Source: Marvania coccoides
Taxonomy: Eukaryota; Chlorophyta; Trebouxiophyceae; Chlorellales; Chlorellaceae
Assembly (NCBI GenBank): GCA_963854735.1
Contig: OY978101.1
Span: 1,703,043-1,767,042 of the forward strand
DNA length: 64,000 nucleotides
Direction of reading: 5' to 3'
In this document: piece by piece, positions 47,901-59,900 of the stretch
How positions within the stretch are numbered: the stretch's first letter is position 1
Layout: each line of letters starts with the position of its first letter
The notes under the pieces: model-generated
Told to the model about the DNA's origin: nothing
The model's database searches: none
What the model saw: only the letters and a program-made list of their open reading frames with translations
Position numbers and translations under genes: made by a program

Positions 47901-50900
47901 ACGGCCAACGTCACGTGTCTGCCTCGCTTTCCACAGTGGTCGGCACCTCCCCAGCTGGCAGCAATGCAGCTTCTTTGCGGCACGTTGCTGCAGCCCGGCT
48001 TCCTTCTTCTCGCGGAGATACAAACTCACGCTCAGGGACTTTGTGCGCATCTCTGGACACGGGGGTGGCCGCGACGCAGGCAGCCAACCTGGCGTTCATT
48101 GCATCGCACCCGGCTGCTGCTGACGCTGCGCTTCATTTGAGCGCAGTGCTGTCTGCTGCAGAGGATGGAGCTCCCGCTGTTCCAGTCGGACTTGGAGCTG
48201 CATCTTTTGCTGAAGAGGGCGGTGTCCGCGGTGGAGAGTCCTGGACTTTGGCTGGCATTCCTTGCGCCAGCTTGGCCAGGGACACGCTGGCGTCTGATCA
48301 CCGCATCGCGGCAAACGAGGGGGCGGGCACGCTATTCATCGATCTTGCTGCCAAGAAACTGCAGCCCTCCGCGCGGCCAGCTCGCGACGCCAAGGCATCT
48401 GCCGACGCTGATAATTTCACATACACCTTGGAACGTCAGTGCGAGGGGGTGGCCGATCCAATGGGCCAGCCTTTTGGGAATCTTGCGTTGGAAATGGCTG
48501 GAAACCTGCGCCTCAACCCCGTTTCAGCTGGGCCAAAACAGTCTACGGCGACCAGTTTGGCGGCCCTGCAGGCCTCTTTGCAGCGCAACAGTTCCGTGGG
48601 GGCGCATTTCCTTGGCACGCACCCCTCTGCATTTGCGGCAATGCCTTCTGCTGCTGACCAGGGCAGCGCTGCTGTGGGGGCCTTGATCAAGGTCATGGCC
48701 ATTGAGTCGCCGGCCCAGCAGTGGAGCTGCACCACGATGGGCAGCACCGCCACCGAAGACCTGCGAGGCTGCTACCCCACCAGCGACGAGCACGGAATCT
48801 CTGTAGAAGCGCGTGCTGTCTCTGCTCCACGCTTGTTGCGACTCGAAACGTGAGTTGAGTGGATTGTCACTGTGTTTTCTCTCTGCTGCGTTTCCAACGA
48901 AATTAAACTGGATCTCCCCTTTTTTCCTTTTTGAAGCAGCTGCATGGGGCCTTTGGAGGCTGTGCAACTGCTGCCTGACCCCCGAGGCAGCCTTTCCAAT
49001 CTCAAACAGTTTCCTGCCCCCGTCGCTTTGGCCAAAAATGACATTTTGCTGACGGTGACCTCGGTGGGCCTCAACTTTAGGGACGTGCTCAATGTTCTCG
49101 GCATGTACCCCGGGGTAGACCCTGGCCCACCTGGAGGAGACTGCGCTGGTATCATTGCTGCAGCAGGGCCCGCCTCTCCGTTTGCGGTGGGCGACTTGGT
49201 GTTTGGCCAGGCCGCTGGCTGCCTGGGCTCCTCCGTGGTGGTGGACAGCCAGATGATGACCCTGATGCCCGCAAACACCGTGTTTGAAGCGGCCTCTGCC
49301 CTGCCCACCGTCTTCCTCACCGCGCTGGCGTGCTTCACAGACGCAGCTGCGCTGTGCCGCGGTCAACGGGTCCTCATCCATGCTGCCACCGGTGGCCTCG
49401 GCCTGGCGGCAACCCAGGTGGCCGAAGTGGAGGGTGCCATCGTCATCGGAACAGCAGGAGGGCCCACAAAGCGTTCTTTCTTCCGTGGAGTGTCACCCGC
49501 TGTGGCCGCCGCCTTTGACAGCAGGAGGCTCGAATTCTGCTGCGAAATTGCGGCAACCAGCGCGGGAGACGGCGTGGACGTGGTGCTCAACTCGCTGACT
49601 TCCCCAGGCATGGTGGCTGCCTCGCTGGCTGCGGTGTCCAGGGGCGGAGCGTTTGTGGAGGTGGCCAAGCGCGACATTTGGAGCGCGCAGCGAGTTGCCC
49701 AGGAGCGCGTGGACGTGGCGTTCCACACCGTTGCGGTGGATTTCTTCTCCCCTGCCATGGTGAACAAGGGGCTGCGCCGCGTTGCTGCGATGGTGGCGAG
49801 CGGCCAGGCGCGGGCTCCCACCCTCCTCAATTACAACACTGGGGATGCCGCTGCGGCGCTGCGGCAGCTCTCTGCGGCTCGCCAAGTTGGCAAGATTGTT
49901 GTCTCCCGCTCGCAGCGCTCGCAGCTTGGTCGTTCTTCTGGGTTCTGGGCGGTGACGGGCGGCCTGGGCGCGCTGGGAGTGATGTCTGCGCAGCATCTCA
50001 TGACCATGGGTGCTTCGGAATGCCTCTTGCTGGGCAGGTCTGGCCGGGCCCCGTCTTTGTCGCCCTTGACTAATCTGAACGTCGTGGTGACGGCCGCAAT
50101 GTGCGACGCTTCTTGCGCCGACGACGTCTCTTCCTTGCTGTTGTCACTCACTCGCCGCAGCATGGAGGGCGTGATGCACGCTGGTGGCGTCGTCAGGGAC
50201 TCCATCGCTGCGCTGCAAACTCGCAGCTCCGTCTGGGCGTCAATGGCCCCCAAGGTGGACGGCATGGCCAACATTTTGCGGCAGGTTCTCCTGCCATCTG
50301 TGCCCTTTACGGCGTTCAAGGCGTTTAGCAGCGTGGCTTCTGCCATTGGGAGCGGAGGGCAGGCCAACTACGCCGCCGCAAATGCGGTGCTGGACCTCAG
50401 CGCAGCAGCCATGCAGAACCTGGCGAGTTTATCTTTTGGGGGAGGTGGAATGAGTATTAGTATTTTGTTTAATTTCAGGGGGTTACACTGACTGGTTTTT
50501 CTGCATTGCATGCACAATGGTTTCTTTCAAAAATTACAAAATAATAATAATATTTTCTTTCACTTGATAATAATGCAGGGCGTTCCTGGGTTGTCGGTGA
50601 ACTGGGGAGCTTGGGCAGGCGCAGGAATGGCTGCCAACGCGGGCCTTGAGCGCATGGAGCGCGTCGGCTTTGGCGCCATCAAACCCTCCAAGGGAGTCGC
50701 AGCTCTGGGCTACATGCTCCTGCTAGGCCAAGCAACACAGCCCCAGCTGCTGGCGTCGGTGTTCATTTGGCAGAGTTTCAGCCGCCCCGGAGCGATTTTT
50801 GACGCTGTGCGGTCAAAGCTGGCTGCTGGGTCAAAGCTGGCTGCTGGCCTGGAGGGAGCTGAAGGGGAGCAGCAGAACGCCACTGCCGTGGGCAACGCCA

Positions 50901-53900
50901 CAACAAAACTGGGGGTGCTCGCTGCCGGGGTTTCCGTCGAGGCCATCCATAGCGAGGTGTCTGCTGCTGTGCTGCAAGTGCTCGGTGCTGAAGTCGAGTC
51001 GCTGGACCCCCTGGTGGCCTCAGGCCTGGACTCTCTGGGTAATACAACACTTTTGTTTGAAAAAACCTCCAGTGGGCCTGTTTCTTAATTGCTTTCTATT
51101 TAAAATAAAAAATAAACAATCTGCAGGCGCGGTGGAGCTTCGCAATGAGCTCGGCAAGCGCTTTGGATTTGCTTTGCCTGGAACGCTGGTTTTCGACTAC
51201 CCCAACGTGTCTGCCATCTCCAGCTTCGTCTTCAAAGAGCTCGATTTCCCTGGTGAAGAAGCAGCTGCAGCGGTAGAAGCTCCCCAGCTGGTGGTGCCGC
51301 ATGCTGCCTCCCAGAGCCTGGCCACGGTTTTCATTGCCGGAGTTCAGAGCCGCTTCCCTCACGGCGGCTCAGCGCGTGGGGGCGATGCCATCCGCTGTGT
51401 GCCGCTGGACAGATGGGATGCCGACCATGGGGCAACGCTGCGCCGCCCTAAAGACGCAGTGACCTTTGCTGCTGGGCGGTTTGGCGGCTTTGTCGACTCC
51501 TGGGCATTCTTTGACAATGAGGCGTTGTCCATTTCCGCGGTGGAGGCCAGCAGCATGGACCCGCAGCAGCGCTGCCTTTTGGAAGACTCGGCCCAGCTGC
51601 TGGCAGGGCCGGACAGCGCCGCGCACCAAACCGCTGTGGCGGTAGGCATATCCAAGCTGGGCGACCACCCAGCTGCCGCCTTTTCAGACGCCTTTGGAAA
51701 AACTTTTCAGGGCACTGGCCGCGCGCTGAGCGTGTCGGCCGGCAGGCTGTCGTACAGCTTTGGATTGACAGGGCCCTGCATTTCCGTCGACACCGCGTGC
51801 TCCAGCAGCCTCGTGGGTCTGGGCTACGTGCACTCTGCCATGGCCCGCGGCGGCGCTGTGGCCCGCGGCCTAGCGTGCGGCGTCAACCTCCCCATGAACT
51901 GGGCCACCTCCTCGATGTTTGTGGCAGCTGGAATGATGGCTCTGGACGGGCGCTGCAAAACTCTGGACGCCTCGGCGAGCGGGTACGTGCGCTCAGAGGC
52001 CAGCGTGGTGGTGCTGCTGGACGTTTGCCCAGGGGAGGCGCCCATCGCTGTGCTGGAGGGAGTGGCGTGCAACCAAGACGGCAGGTCGAGCTCGCTGACC
52101 GCCCCCAACGGACCCAGCCAGCAGGCCGTCATCGTGGCTGCGCTGGTTGCTGTTGGCGCGGCACCCAGCTCGGTGGGCGGCGTGGAAACGCACGGCACGG
52201 GCACACCTTTGGGGGACCCCATCGAGGTGGGCGCCCTTTCGGCCGTTCTCCCAGGCTCCTTGCGTCTTGGCGGCGCCAAATCGAGGCTGGGGCACAGCGA
52301 GACGGCGGCCGGCCTGGTGGGAATGTGTTTTGCAGCGGAGCAGCTGAAGAGCGGGCTGAACAGAAACATTCTGCACTTGCGCACCCTGAACCCCTACTTG
52401 GAGTCTTCTTTGGTGCGGAAATCGGGGGGCAGCATCTCCATGCCGCGCATCGACACCCCCTGTGCTCAGACCAGGGTGGGGGCCAGCGCCTTTGCGTTCC
52501 AGGGCACCAACGCGCACGCTGTTTTGGGGGCGTGTGGTGGCGAAGGATTCTGTGCTGCGCCAGCTGTCAGAGGCTTGGTCTTTACGGCAAACCGGTTCTG
52601 GCACGCTCCGCCTTTGCACAGCAGCCTAGCTGGCGTTGCTGCCGTTGGAAGGCCACGCAAGATCACCTACGAGGCAGACTTTGGCAGCCCTTTTGCCTCA
52701 TCCTACCTGTGGCAGCACAAGGTGCTGGGCCAGAGCATCCTCCCCGGCGCGGCAATGCTGGACCTCACGCTCGCCGGATCAAGGCTCGCTTCCTCCAGCG
52801 CCCACCTTGGTGACTGCATCCATCTTTCAGGCGTCGCGATCCCCGCTGCGTACGCCCTGGCGCCACCAAACCAGCCTCAGCTGGCGACGCAGTGCACGGT
52901 GGCGCTGGACCCGCAGCCAACGGTGGCGCTGAGCTCTTCTTCTGCCGGAAAGTTGAGCGCCGCCACCCACATGTCTGCCGGAATTGTCGTTAGCGCAAGG
53001 TTCGCCTTTTAAATTGTTTTCGCCCTGAATATGAAGAAGTGAATTTGTTCGAAAATATTTTATTTTCCTTCTCCTCATTGCACTACAGGTCTGCTCCGAT
53101 AACTCAAACATCGAGCGCAGTAGCATCGCGCGGCTTCTTTGCTTCCAGATCTGACGCTCTGCAGCTGCCACGCTCGGGCTCTCTGTCCATCTGCTCCGTC
53201 GGAGTTGTGGAACCTCCATGTGGCAACAGTGCGCTGCCTGCGCTGATTGACGCAGCCCTTCACCTCGCAGTCACCAAAGCCCCGCAAGATGCTACAGCTC
53301 CTTTCGTGCCCTCTCAAGCGCACTTCTTCACCGTGTCCGCCGCAGAGCCTCCTGTGGGCACAACGTGGGCCTCTCACCTGGCAGCTGTGCACGCAGCAGA
53401 CATGACCACCTCCACCGTCACACCCAAATTCAGCCTGGGAGGCCTGCATTCCAAGGCGATGGCTTCTCCCAAACGCCGGCCTGGACCCCAGCTGCAGGAA
53501 GAATTGCTCTACGCGACTGCCTGGCTGGTGGAGGAGCCTCTGGCTGCTGCTGCTGCTGCATGTGATGCGCCATCCCCCGGCATGGTGCTTTCCGCTAAGG
53601 TCAGCGACAGCCAGCACCAGAGTTTCAGCGACGCGGCTGGTGGCAGCAGCTCGATTTTGGAGGCGGCAGCGCGTGTGATTGCTGCCCTTCAGAATTCAGC
53701 TGCACTGCCGCTTTCCATCTCGCTGCAACGAAATCCTGAAGGGTGTGCTGCCTCTGCCCAGCCCAGCTTTGCTTCTGGCATTCTTTCCTCAGCGGTTCAA
53801 TCGATCCTCAAGGCCGCTGAAGGCGAGCTTGGCGACGCTGGCACTGTCGCTGGAGCAGCTTTTATTGGGCACCAAGAAGCGCAACGCGTGACCAGTCATC

Positions 53901-56900
53901 TCTCTTCTTCTGCTCAAAACATGCCGCTCCTTTCCCACGGCGCTGTGCGGACCCCACGCCTTGTGCGAATGTTTGCTGCAAAGCACCATCCGGTACAGCA
54001 GCCCGCGGGCGCAGCCATCGTGACTGGTGGGATGGGCGCCTTGGGCAAACTGGTGGGCGCTTGGCTTGGAGCCGCAGGGGCCGCGCACGTTGTGCTGCTG
54101 GGACGCAGCGCCCACCTGCAGACATCTGATGCAGACATCGGAAATAACACCGCTGTAAGCTGCCATCAGTGCGATGGTAGCACCGCAGAAGGCGCTGCGC
54201 TTGCAGATTTGCAGAGCGCTGTCCCCTGCTCCACCTCATTCTTCCATGCCAGCGGGAGCTTGATGGATGCTGCCATCGCCAAACAATCGCTCGCCACCCT
54301 GCGCGGCACGTTTGCGCCAAAAATGGACTCTGCCACGGCATTTGGTGCCGCCCTGCACGGCAGAAGCCTGGAGCAGTGGGTCAACTTTGGCTCGGTGGCG
54401 TCCCTCCTCGGCAACGCCGGCCAAACCAACTACGCGGCAGCAAACGCAGCTCTGGACGCCATGTCCGCTGCAGGCGGCAGCTGCGGCGTGCTTGTTTCGA
54501 CGGTGCAGTGGGGGCCCTGGGCAGGCGGCGGCATGGCAACGGCGGGCGTCTCAGCACGGCTGGAGCGAATGGGGATGGCGCTGATCGGGCCGCAGGATGG
54601 TCTCACCGCTCTGGCCGCGTTCATGGCCGCCAGCGTTACCCTGTGCGCCAGCGTGCTGGCCATCAGCGACTGGGCCAAGTTCCTGCGCCCCTCCCAGCAC
54701 GCACTGCCGGTGTACAGCGACATGCAGCAGGAGGGGGGAGGTGGCGCGGTTGCCAGAGAGCCGGTGACAGCTGCTGCTTCTGCGGAAAAAGAGCTCAGCG
54801 GCGCTGAGATTGTCGCCAGGGTTCAGGAGCTTGTTGAGACAACGCTTGGTTTCAAGGTGCCCAGCGCCGAGGAGACTTTCATGGCCATGGGCCTGGACTC
54901 CCTGGGCTCGGTGGAGCTGCGCAACGCCCTGAATGCGGGCTTCAAGTTGAACCTGTCTGCCACCATCACCTTTGACTACCCGTCTGTTGCAACGCTGGCA
55001 GCGCACGTTGAGACCCTGCTGCCTCGCAAGACCGCGACTGTTTCAGCAGGAGCGCCCGTGCTGCAGCGCCATGTGGTGGATAGGGAGGAGATCTCGCAGA
55101 ACATCAGGGGCATTCTGTCCTCCATCATCGGAGCCAGCGTGCCTGACGAAGAGCCGCTGATGCAGGCCGGGCTGGACTCTCTTGGCGCCACAGAGTTGCG
55201 CAGCGAGCTCAGCCGCGCGTTTGGCGTGGATCTGCCTGCGTCTGTGGCCTTTGACTACCCAACCACCGCCTCGCTTGCAGCGTTCATCGCTTCTTCTGCA
55301 ACCGCTGCCTCTTCGCCTGTAGTGGAGCTGATCCCCAGCAGCGAAGCCATATTCTATGAAGCTGCGATTGGAAGGAACACCTCCACTGGATTTGTTTCTG
55401 TGGCGTGCTCCTACCCTGGAAAGCTTTCCAGCTCCAACGACGACATGCACACTGGGCATTTCCTGCGCGGCATCGACCTCCAGGCGCAAGTGCCGCAGTC
55501 ACGGTGGGACATTGACGCAGTGTACGACCCAGCTGCGGGCCCCCGCAAAATGTACGTCCGCTTTGGGAGCTGGCTGGAGTCCATCGACCGTTTCGACTCT
55601 GATATGTTTCGTCTTTCAGCCAGGTAAGCTGCATACATGTTTTAATTTGAAGCAGGTTTACAGACCGACATTAATTTGAACGAAAACTGCTGCAGCGAGG
55701 CGCTGGGCCTCGACCCGCAGACCCGACTCCTCATGGAGCACGCCACCGAAGCGCTGCAGCCGGTGAAGGACGTGGCAGTGACGGGCGTGTACGTGGGCTG
55801 CATGTACACCGAGTACCTGGACGGCATTCTTGGGCCTGCCGGCCTGGCCGACACAGCGGCCACCTCCATCATAGGCCATGGCCTGTCCTTCATGGTGGGG
55901 CGCCTCAGCTTCAGCTTTGGGCTGCAGGGACCGTGCATCTCCACCGACACCGCCTGCTCCAGCAGCTTGGTGGCTGTGCACCTGGGGCACGAGGCAAGTT
56001 GGTTTTGATTATTTTGTTTGATAGCTTGGGGGAGAGGTGAGTATCGATAAAGCACATTTTATTTCTGCAGGGTATCTTGAGGAATGAATGCCGGGCCTCG
56101 CTGGTGGGGGGCGTCAACGTGATGCTGACCCCCCAGACCACCGCTCGGATCTGCATGCTGCAAGCACTGTCGCCCGTGGGCCGGTGCAAAACGCTGGACA
56201 GCTCTGCGGATGGCTACGGGCGGGGGGAGGCTCTGTGCGTCGGCTTGCTTGTGGACGCTGGCAGCAGGGACGACCTGCAGGCCCTTGTCGTCGGCAGCGG
56301 AGTCCAGCAGTGCGGGCGCAGCAGCGGGCTGACCGCGCCCAACGGGCCTGCCCAGTCCTCGCTCATCCGCAAAGCAATGACCACCGCCGGGGTTGGTGGC
56401 GCTCAAGTGTCTGCGGTCTCGCTGCATGGCACGGGCACGCCGCTGGGCGACCCCATCGAGATGGGCGCTCTCGCCTCTGTGCTGGACATTGCCTCCCACG
56501 GCATCACCATCGGCGCCAGCAAGGTAACCAGTTTTTATGTTTTTCTTTAGTTTAAAAACATTCTGACATTTCCTAATAAATGCAATGCAGAGCTGCTGTG
56601 GCCACACCGAAGGCACTGCTGGGCTGAGCGGCGTGCTGCTCAGCACGGGCTACCTCCGCACCGCTGCTTCGGCGCCCATCGTCAACCTCAGGACGCTCAA
56701 CCCGTACGTGGAGTCTTCAATGGAATGGCGAGGAAGGGACGTCGCCGTGGCGAGAACGCAGGCGCCCATGCCATGCATCGCGAGCGACTCTGTGGCCAGC
56801 AGCAGCTCATTTGGAATGAGCGGGGTGAACGCCCATGCCCTACTTCGCCAGAGCCCTGCGTTTGAAGCTGCACTTCTTTCACCAGCGAAGAATTCTTCAA

Positions 56901-59900
56901 AGCCTGCTGCTGCGTTCAAGCGCGAGCGCTTCTGGCCCCTCCCACCGCTGCATTCCCTGGTCCAACCTGTGCAAAGCGCAGCATCGCAATCTCCTGCCAC
57001 AGTCTTCGCAATGCGGGTGCGCTCGTCTGCGGCAACCTCTTTCCTTTTCGACCACGCTGTGTTGGGGACGGCCATCATGCCAGCATCGGGACTGCTGGAG
57101 GCGCTGGCTGCCTCACTTTCTGTCGCTGGGTTGAGATCCTTTGCCGTGGCTGCCGCTTCAATCCAGTCCCCGCTGCTGCTCGACAGCCTGGCGGCGACCG
57201 CCGTGGTTTGCGAGCTCTCACTCCACACTGGGGCCTTGGCGGTGGCGGGACGCGCTCGCCACATGGCCGCGCTTTGTACCAAAGCTCCGCATGAGGCGGT
57301 TGAAGAATATATGCAGCAAAGTCGTGGCCTTTTGAACCACGCAGCGGCGGCAATTCTTGGTGGGACATTGGCGCAGCCTGACGCATGCCACAACGTGGCT
57401 GGAGTCCAGCTGGAGAAGGCAACCATGTGCGTTTGCGATTTGTTGATTACACAACGTATTTTTGTTTCAAACCATAAATTAACTTGATGTTTTGTGTGTG
57501 TGTGTTTCAGCGGAGGGTTCATTTCGCACCCTGCTTGCCTGGATGCAGCCATCCATCTGGCTCCCATCCCCCGGGCTGGGCGCGAGATTGAAACCACGCG
57601 GGTGCCCACAACCGTCGGCTGCTTCATGGCTGAGGCCCCGCCGCCTCGGCAGGGCGCTGCGGCCGCTGGCTGGGCCACCGCACGCCCAGTTTCAGGCAGA
57701 TCCAACGACACCCGCCTGGCCTACGATCAATCTGTTGCCGCTGTGAATCTTATCGACCTGGAGGCAAAGCCCATGCGCGGTGGAGGTCCCTCATCATCTT
57801 CAACCAAACCTGAATCCTACGTCGTCGAGTGGCAAGCTGCCTCTCGCACCCCGTTTGCAACCAGCTACTCTGCTAATGGCAGCGCCTCTGGATTACAGTT
57901 CTCAGTGGATGGCTTCACCTCTGCGGTGCCTGGAGGTCATTTGTTGCCGTTTACCACGTTGGCCGGAATGCAGGTGGTGAGTAGTGAAGAAGAAGAATGG
58001 ATTTGCTAGTGTTAATTTAATTATACATGCATTGCTGCATTTGATACGCGCAGGGTACGGCGCTGTCGAGTCGCATTGACCTGGCCGCCCAAACTGGCCG
58101 CGTCACTTCTTCGGTGGTTGGCAACCACCAAGCCAATGGAGTTGGCGCTGCCTTGGCAAAGGTGCTTGCTTTAGAGGTACCCACCGTCGATCTGGCGTAC
58201 CAGGAAGCTTCTCCCTACGGCAGCGGTGTGCCTCACAGCAGGGTTGACGACGGGGATGCGTGGGGAGCCTCCCTCCAAGGGCCCACCACATTCAAGCCCC
58301 TCCTGCTTCGGAAGAGCTCGGCCCCTACTAATTATGGAGCGAGACGGAGCCCCCACCCGTCTTCTTCTTCCTGGGCGGAAGGCGGCGTGCACATCATCTC
58401 CGGGGGGCGCGGCTCACTGGGATCGCTGGTCGCCGACTTCCTCGGCCGCATCACGCACGACGTGCATGTCGTGGCGCTGGGCAGGGGCAACGTTTCTTCT
58501 TCGAGGCCCCCAAGTCACGCAGGCACCGTCACCCTTGCGAAAGGCGACGCCTCGTGCTGTGCTGACGTGGCCAGCCTCCCAAAGCTTGGAATGATCAAGT
58601 GCATCCACCACGCCTCTGGATCCTTTCAGGTAATGATTTGTTTTACATTTATGCTGACATGTTTTGCATTTGGGGATCCAATTAGAGCCAATCCATAGAG
58701 CATCCGTCCATCCGTGTGCGGCATCAAGCTCCTGGCTTAATTGTTAGGACAAAGCTTGCCCCTCTGCTGTGTGGCCTTTGCTGCCGTCTCTGTGCGGAGT
58801 CTTAGCTCTCAAATTTGTATCGTTTCGTATAATACTGCCTTTTAAATACTGCATTTTTCGGGTTTGTTAAAAAAAAATGTTTGCTTTTTAAAATATAGTA
58901 TTGATCTCTTTCATGAACGCGCGTTCCCCTGATTTTTTTCTTTTGCCTGCGTGCAGGACGGAGCTGTGAGGCGCCAGACCCACCGAATGCTGCGAGAGAC
59001 TCTTGCAGCCAAGTGCGGACCGGCGCTGCAGCTTGTCGCCCTCTCCAGCAGGCACCAGACCTCAGCTCACGTCATGTACGGCAGCATTGCATCTGCCCTG
59101 GGCAGCGCCGGCCAGTCCACGTACGCCGTTGCCAACTCCATGCTGGAGGCGATGGCGGCGACGCTCGCTGACCAGGTTTGTATTGCAAACTCTATTTCCA
59201 CGTCAAATAATTGGGCGCATGGGGTTGAGAGGGCAATGTCAGGATGAATGGATTTGCCATGCCACTCTATCTCGGGTGCCTGCTGGTGAAATTTCAAAAG
59301 CACGAGAATCAAATCAATCACTATTAATCTCACGTCGCTCCGCATATATATTTTCCATTTTCTTGCTCCAGGGCACACCGGCCGTCAATATTTCGTGGGG
59401 AGCATGGGGCTCCACCGGCATGGCTGCCGCAGACGCCCGCGTTGCTGCAAGCCTGGAGAAGCTGGGAATAGTGGCCATCCGTCCTCAAGACGGCCTGTCA
59501 ACTCTGCAGGCAGTGCTGCAAGACGGGGCTGACCAGCCCCGCAGCCTCGTTGCGGCGGGCTTTAACTGGCAGCGCCTGTTGGTTGGCGGCCGAGAGCGCC
59601 TGCATTTTTACTCTGCCATCTCGGAAACGAAGGAGATGAAGAGGGGCGTGCAAGCTGAGCTGGTGCAGTACAAAATGCTGGAGATGTCTGCCGCTGTCGA
59701 GGCAGCCCCAGCCAGGCCGAGGGACGTTGGCCACATGGTCGCCACTGCTCTGGCCTCGGTGCTCGGCAGGCAGGTGGGACCCGAAGAGCCGCTGGTGGCA
59801 GCTGGGCTGGACTCCATTGGCACCGGAGAAGTGCACTCCCTCCTGCAAGAGGCTTTCAGCGTCTCCCTGCCCACCACGCTGGTGTTTGACTACCCAACAG

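Noticed and set aside
48937..48940. Alternative NAGNAG acceptor at PKS exon 13
   Set aside because: Both acceptors keep frame and differ by one residue; sequence alone cannot choose, so I used the downstream one.
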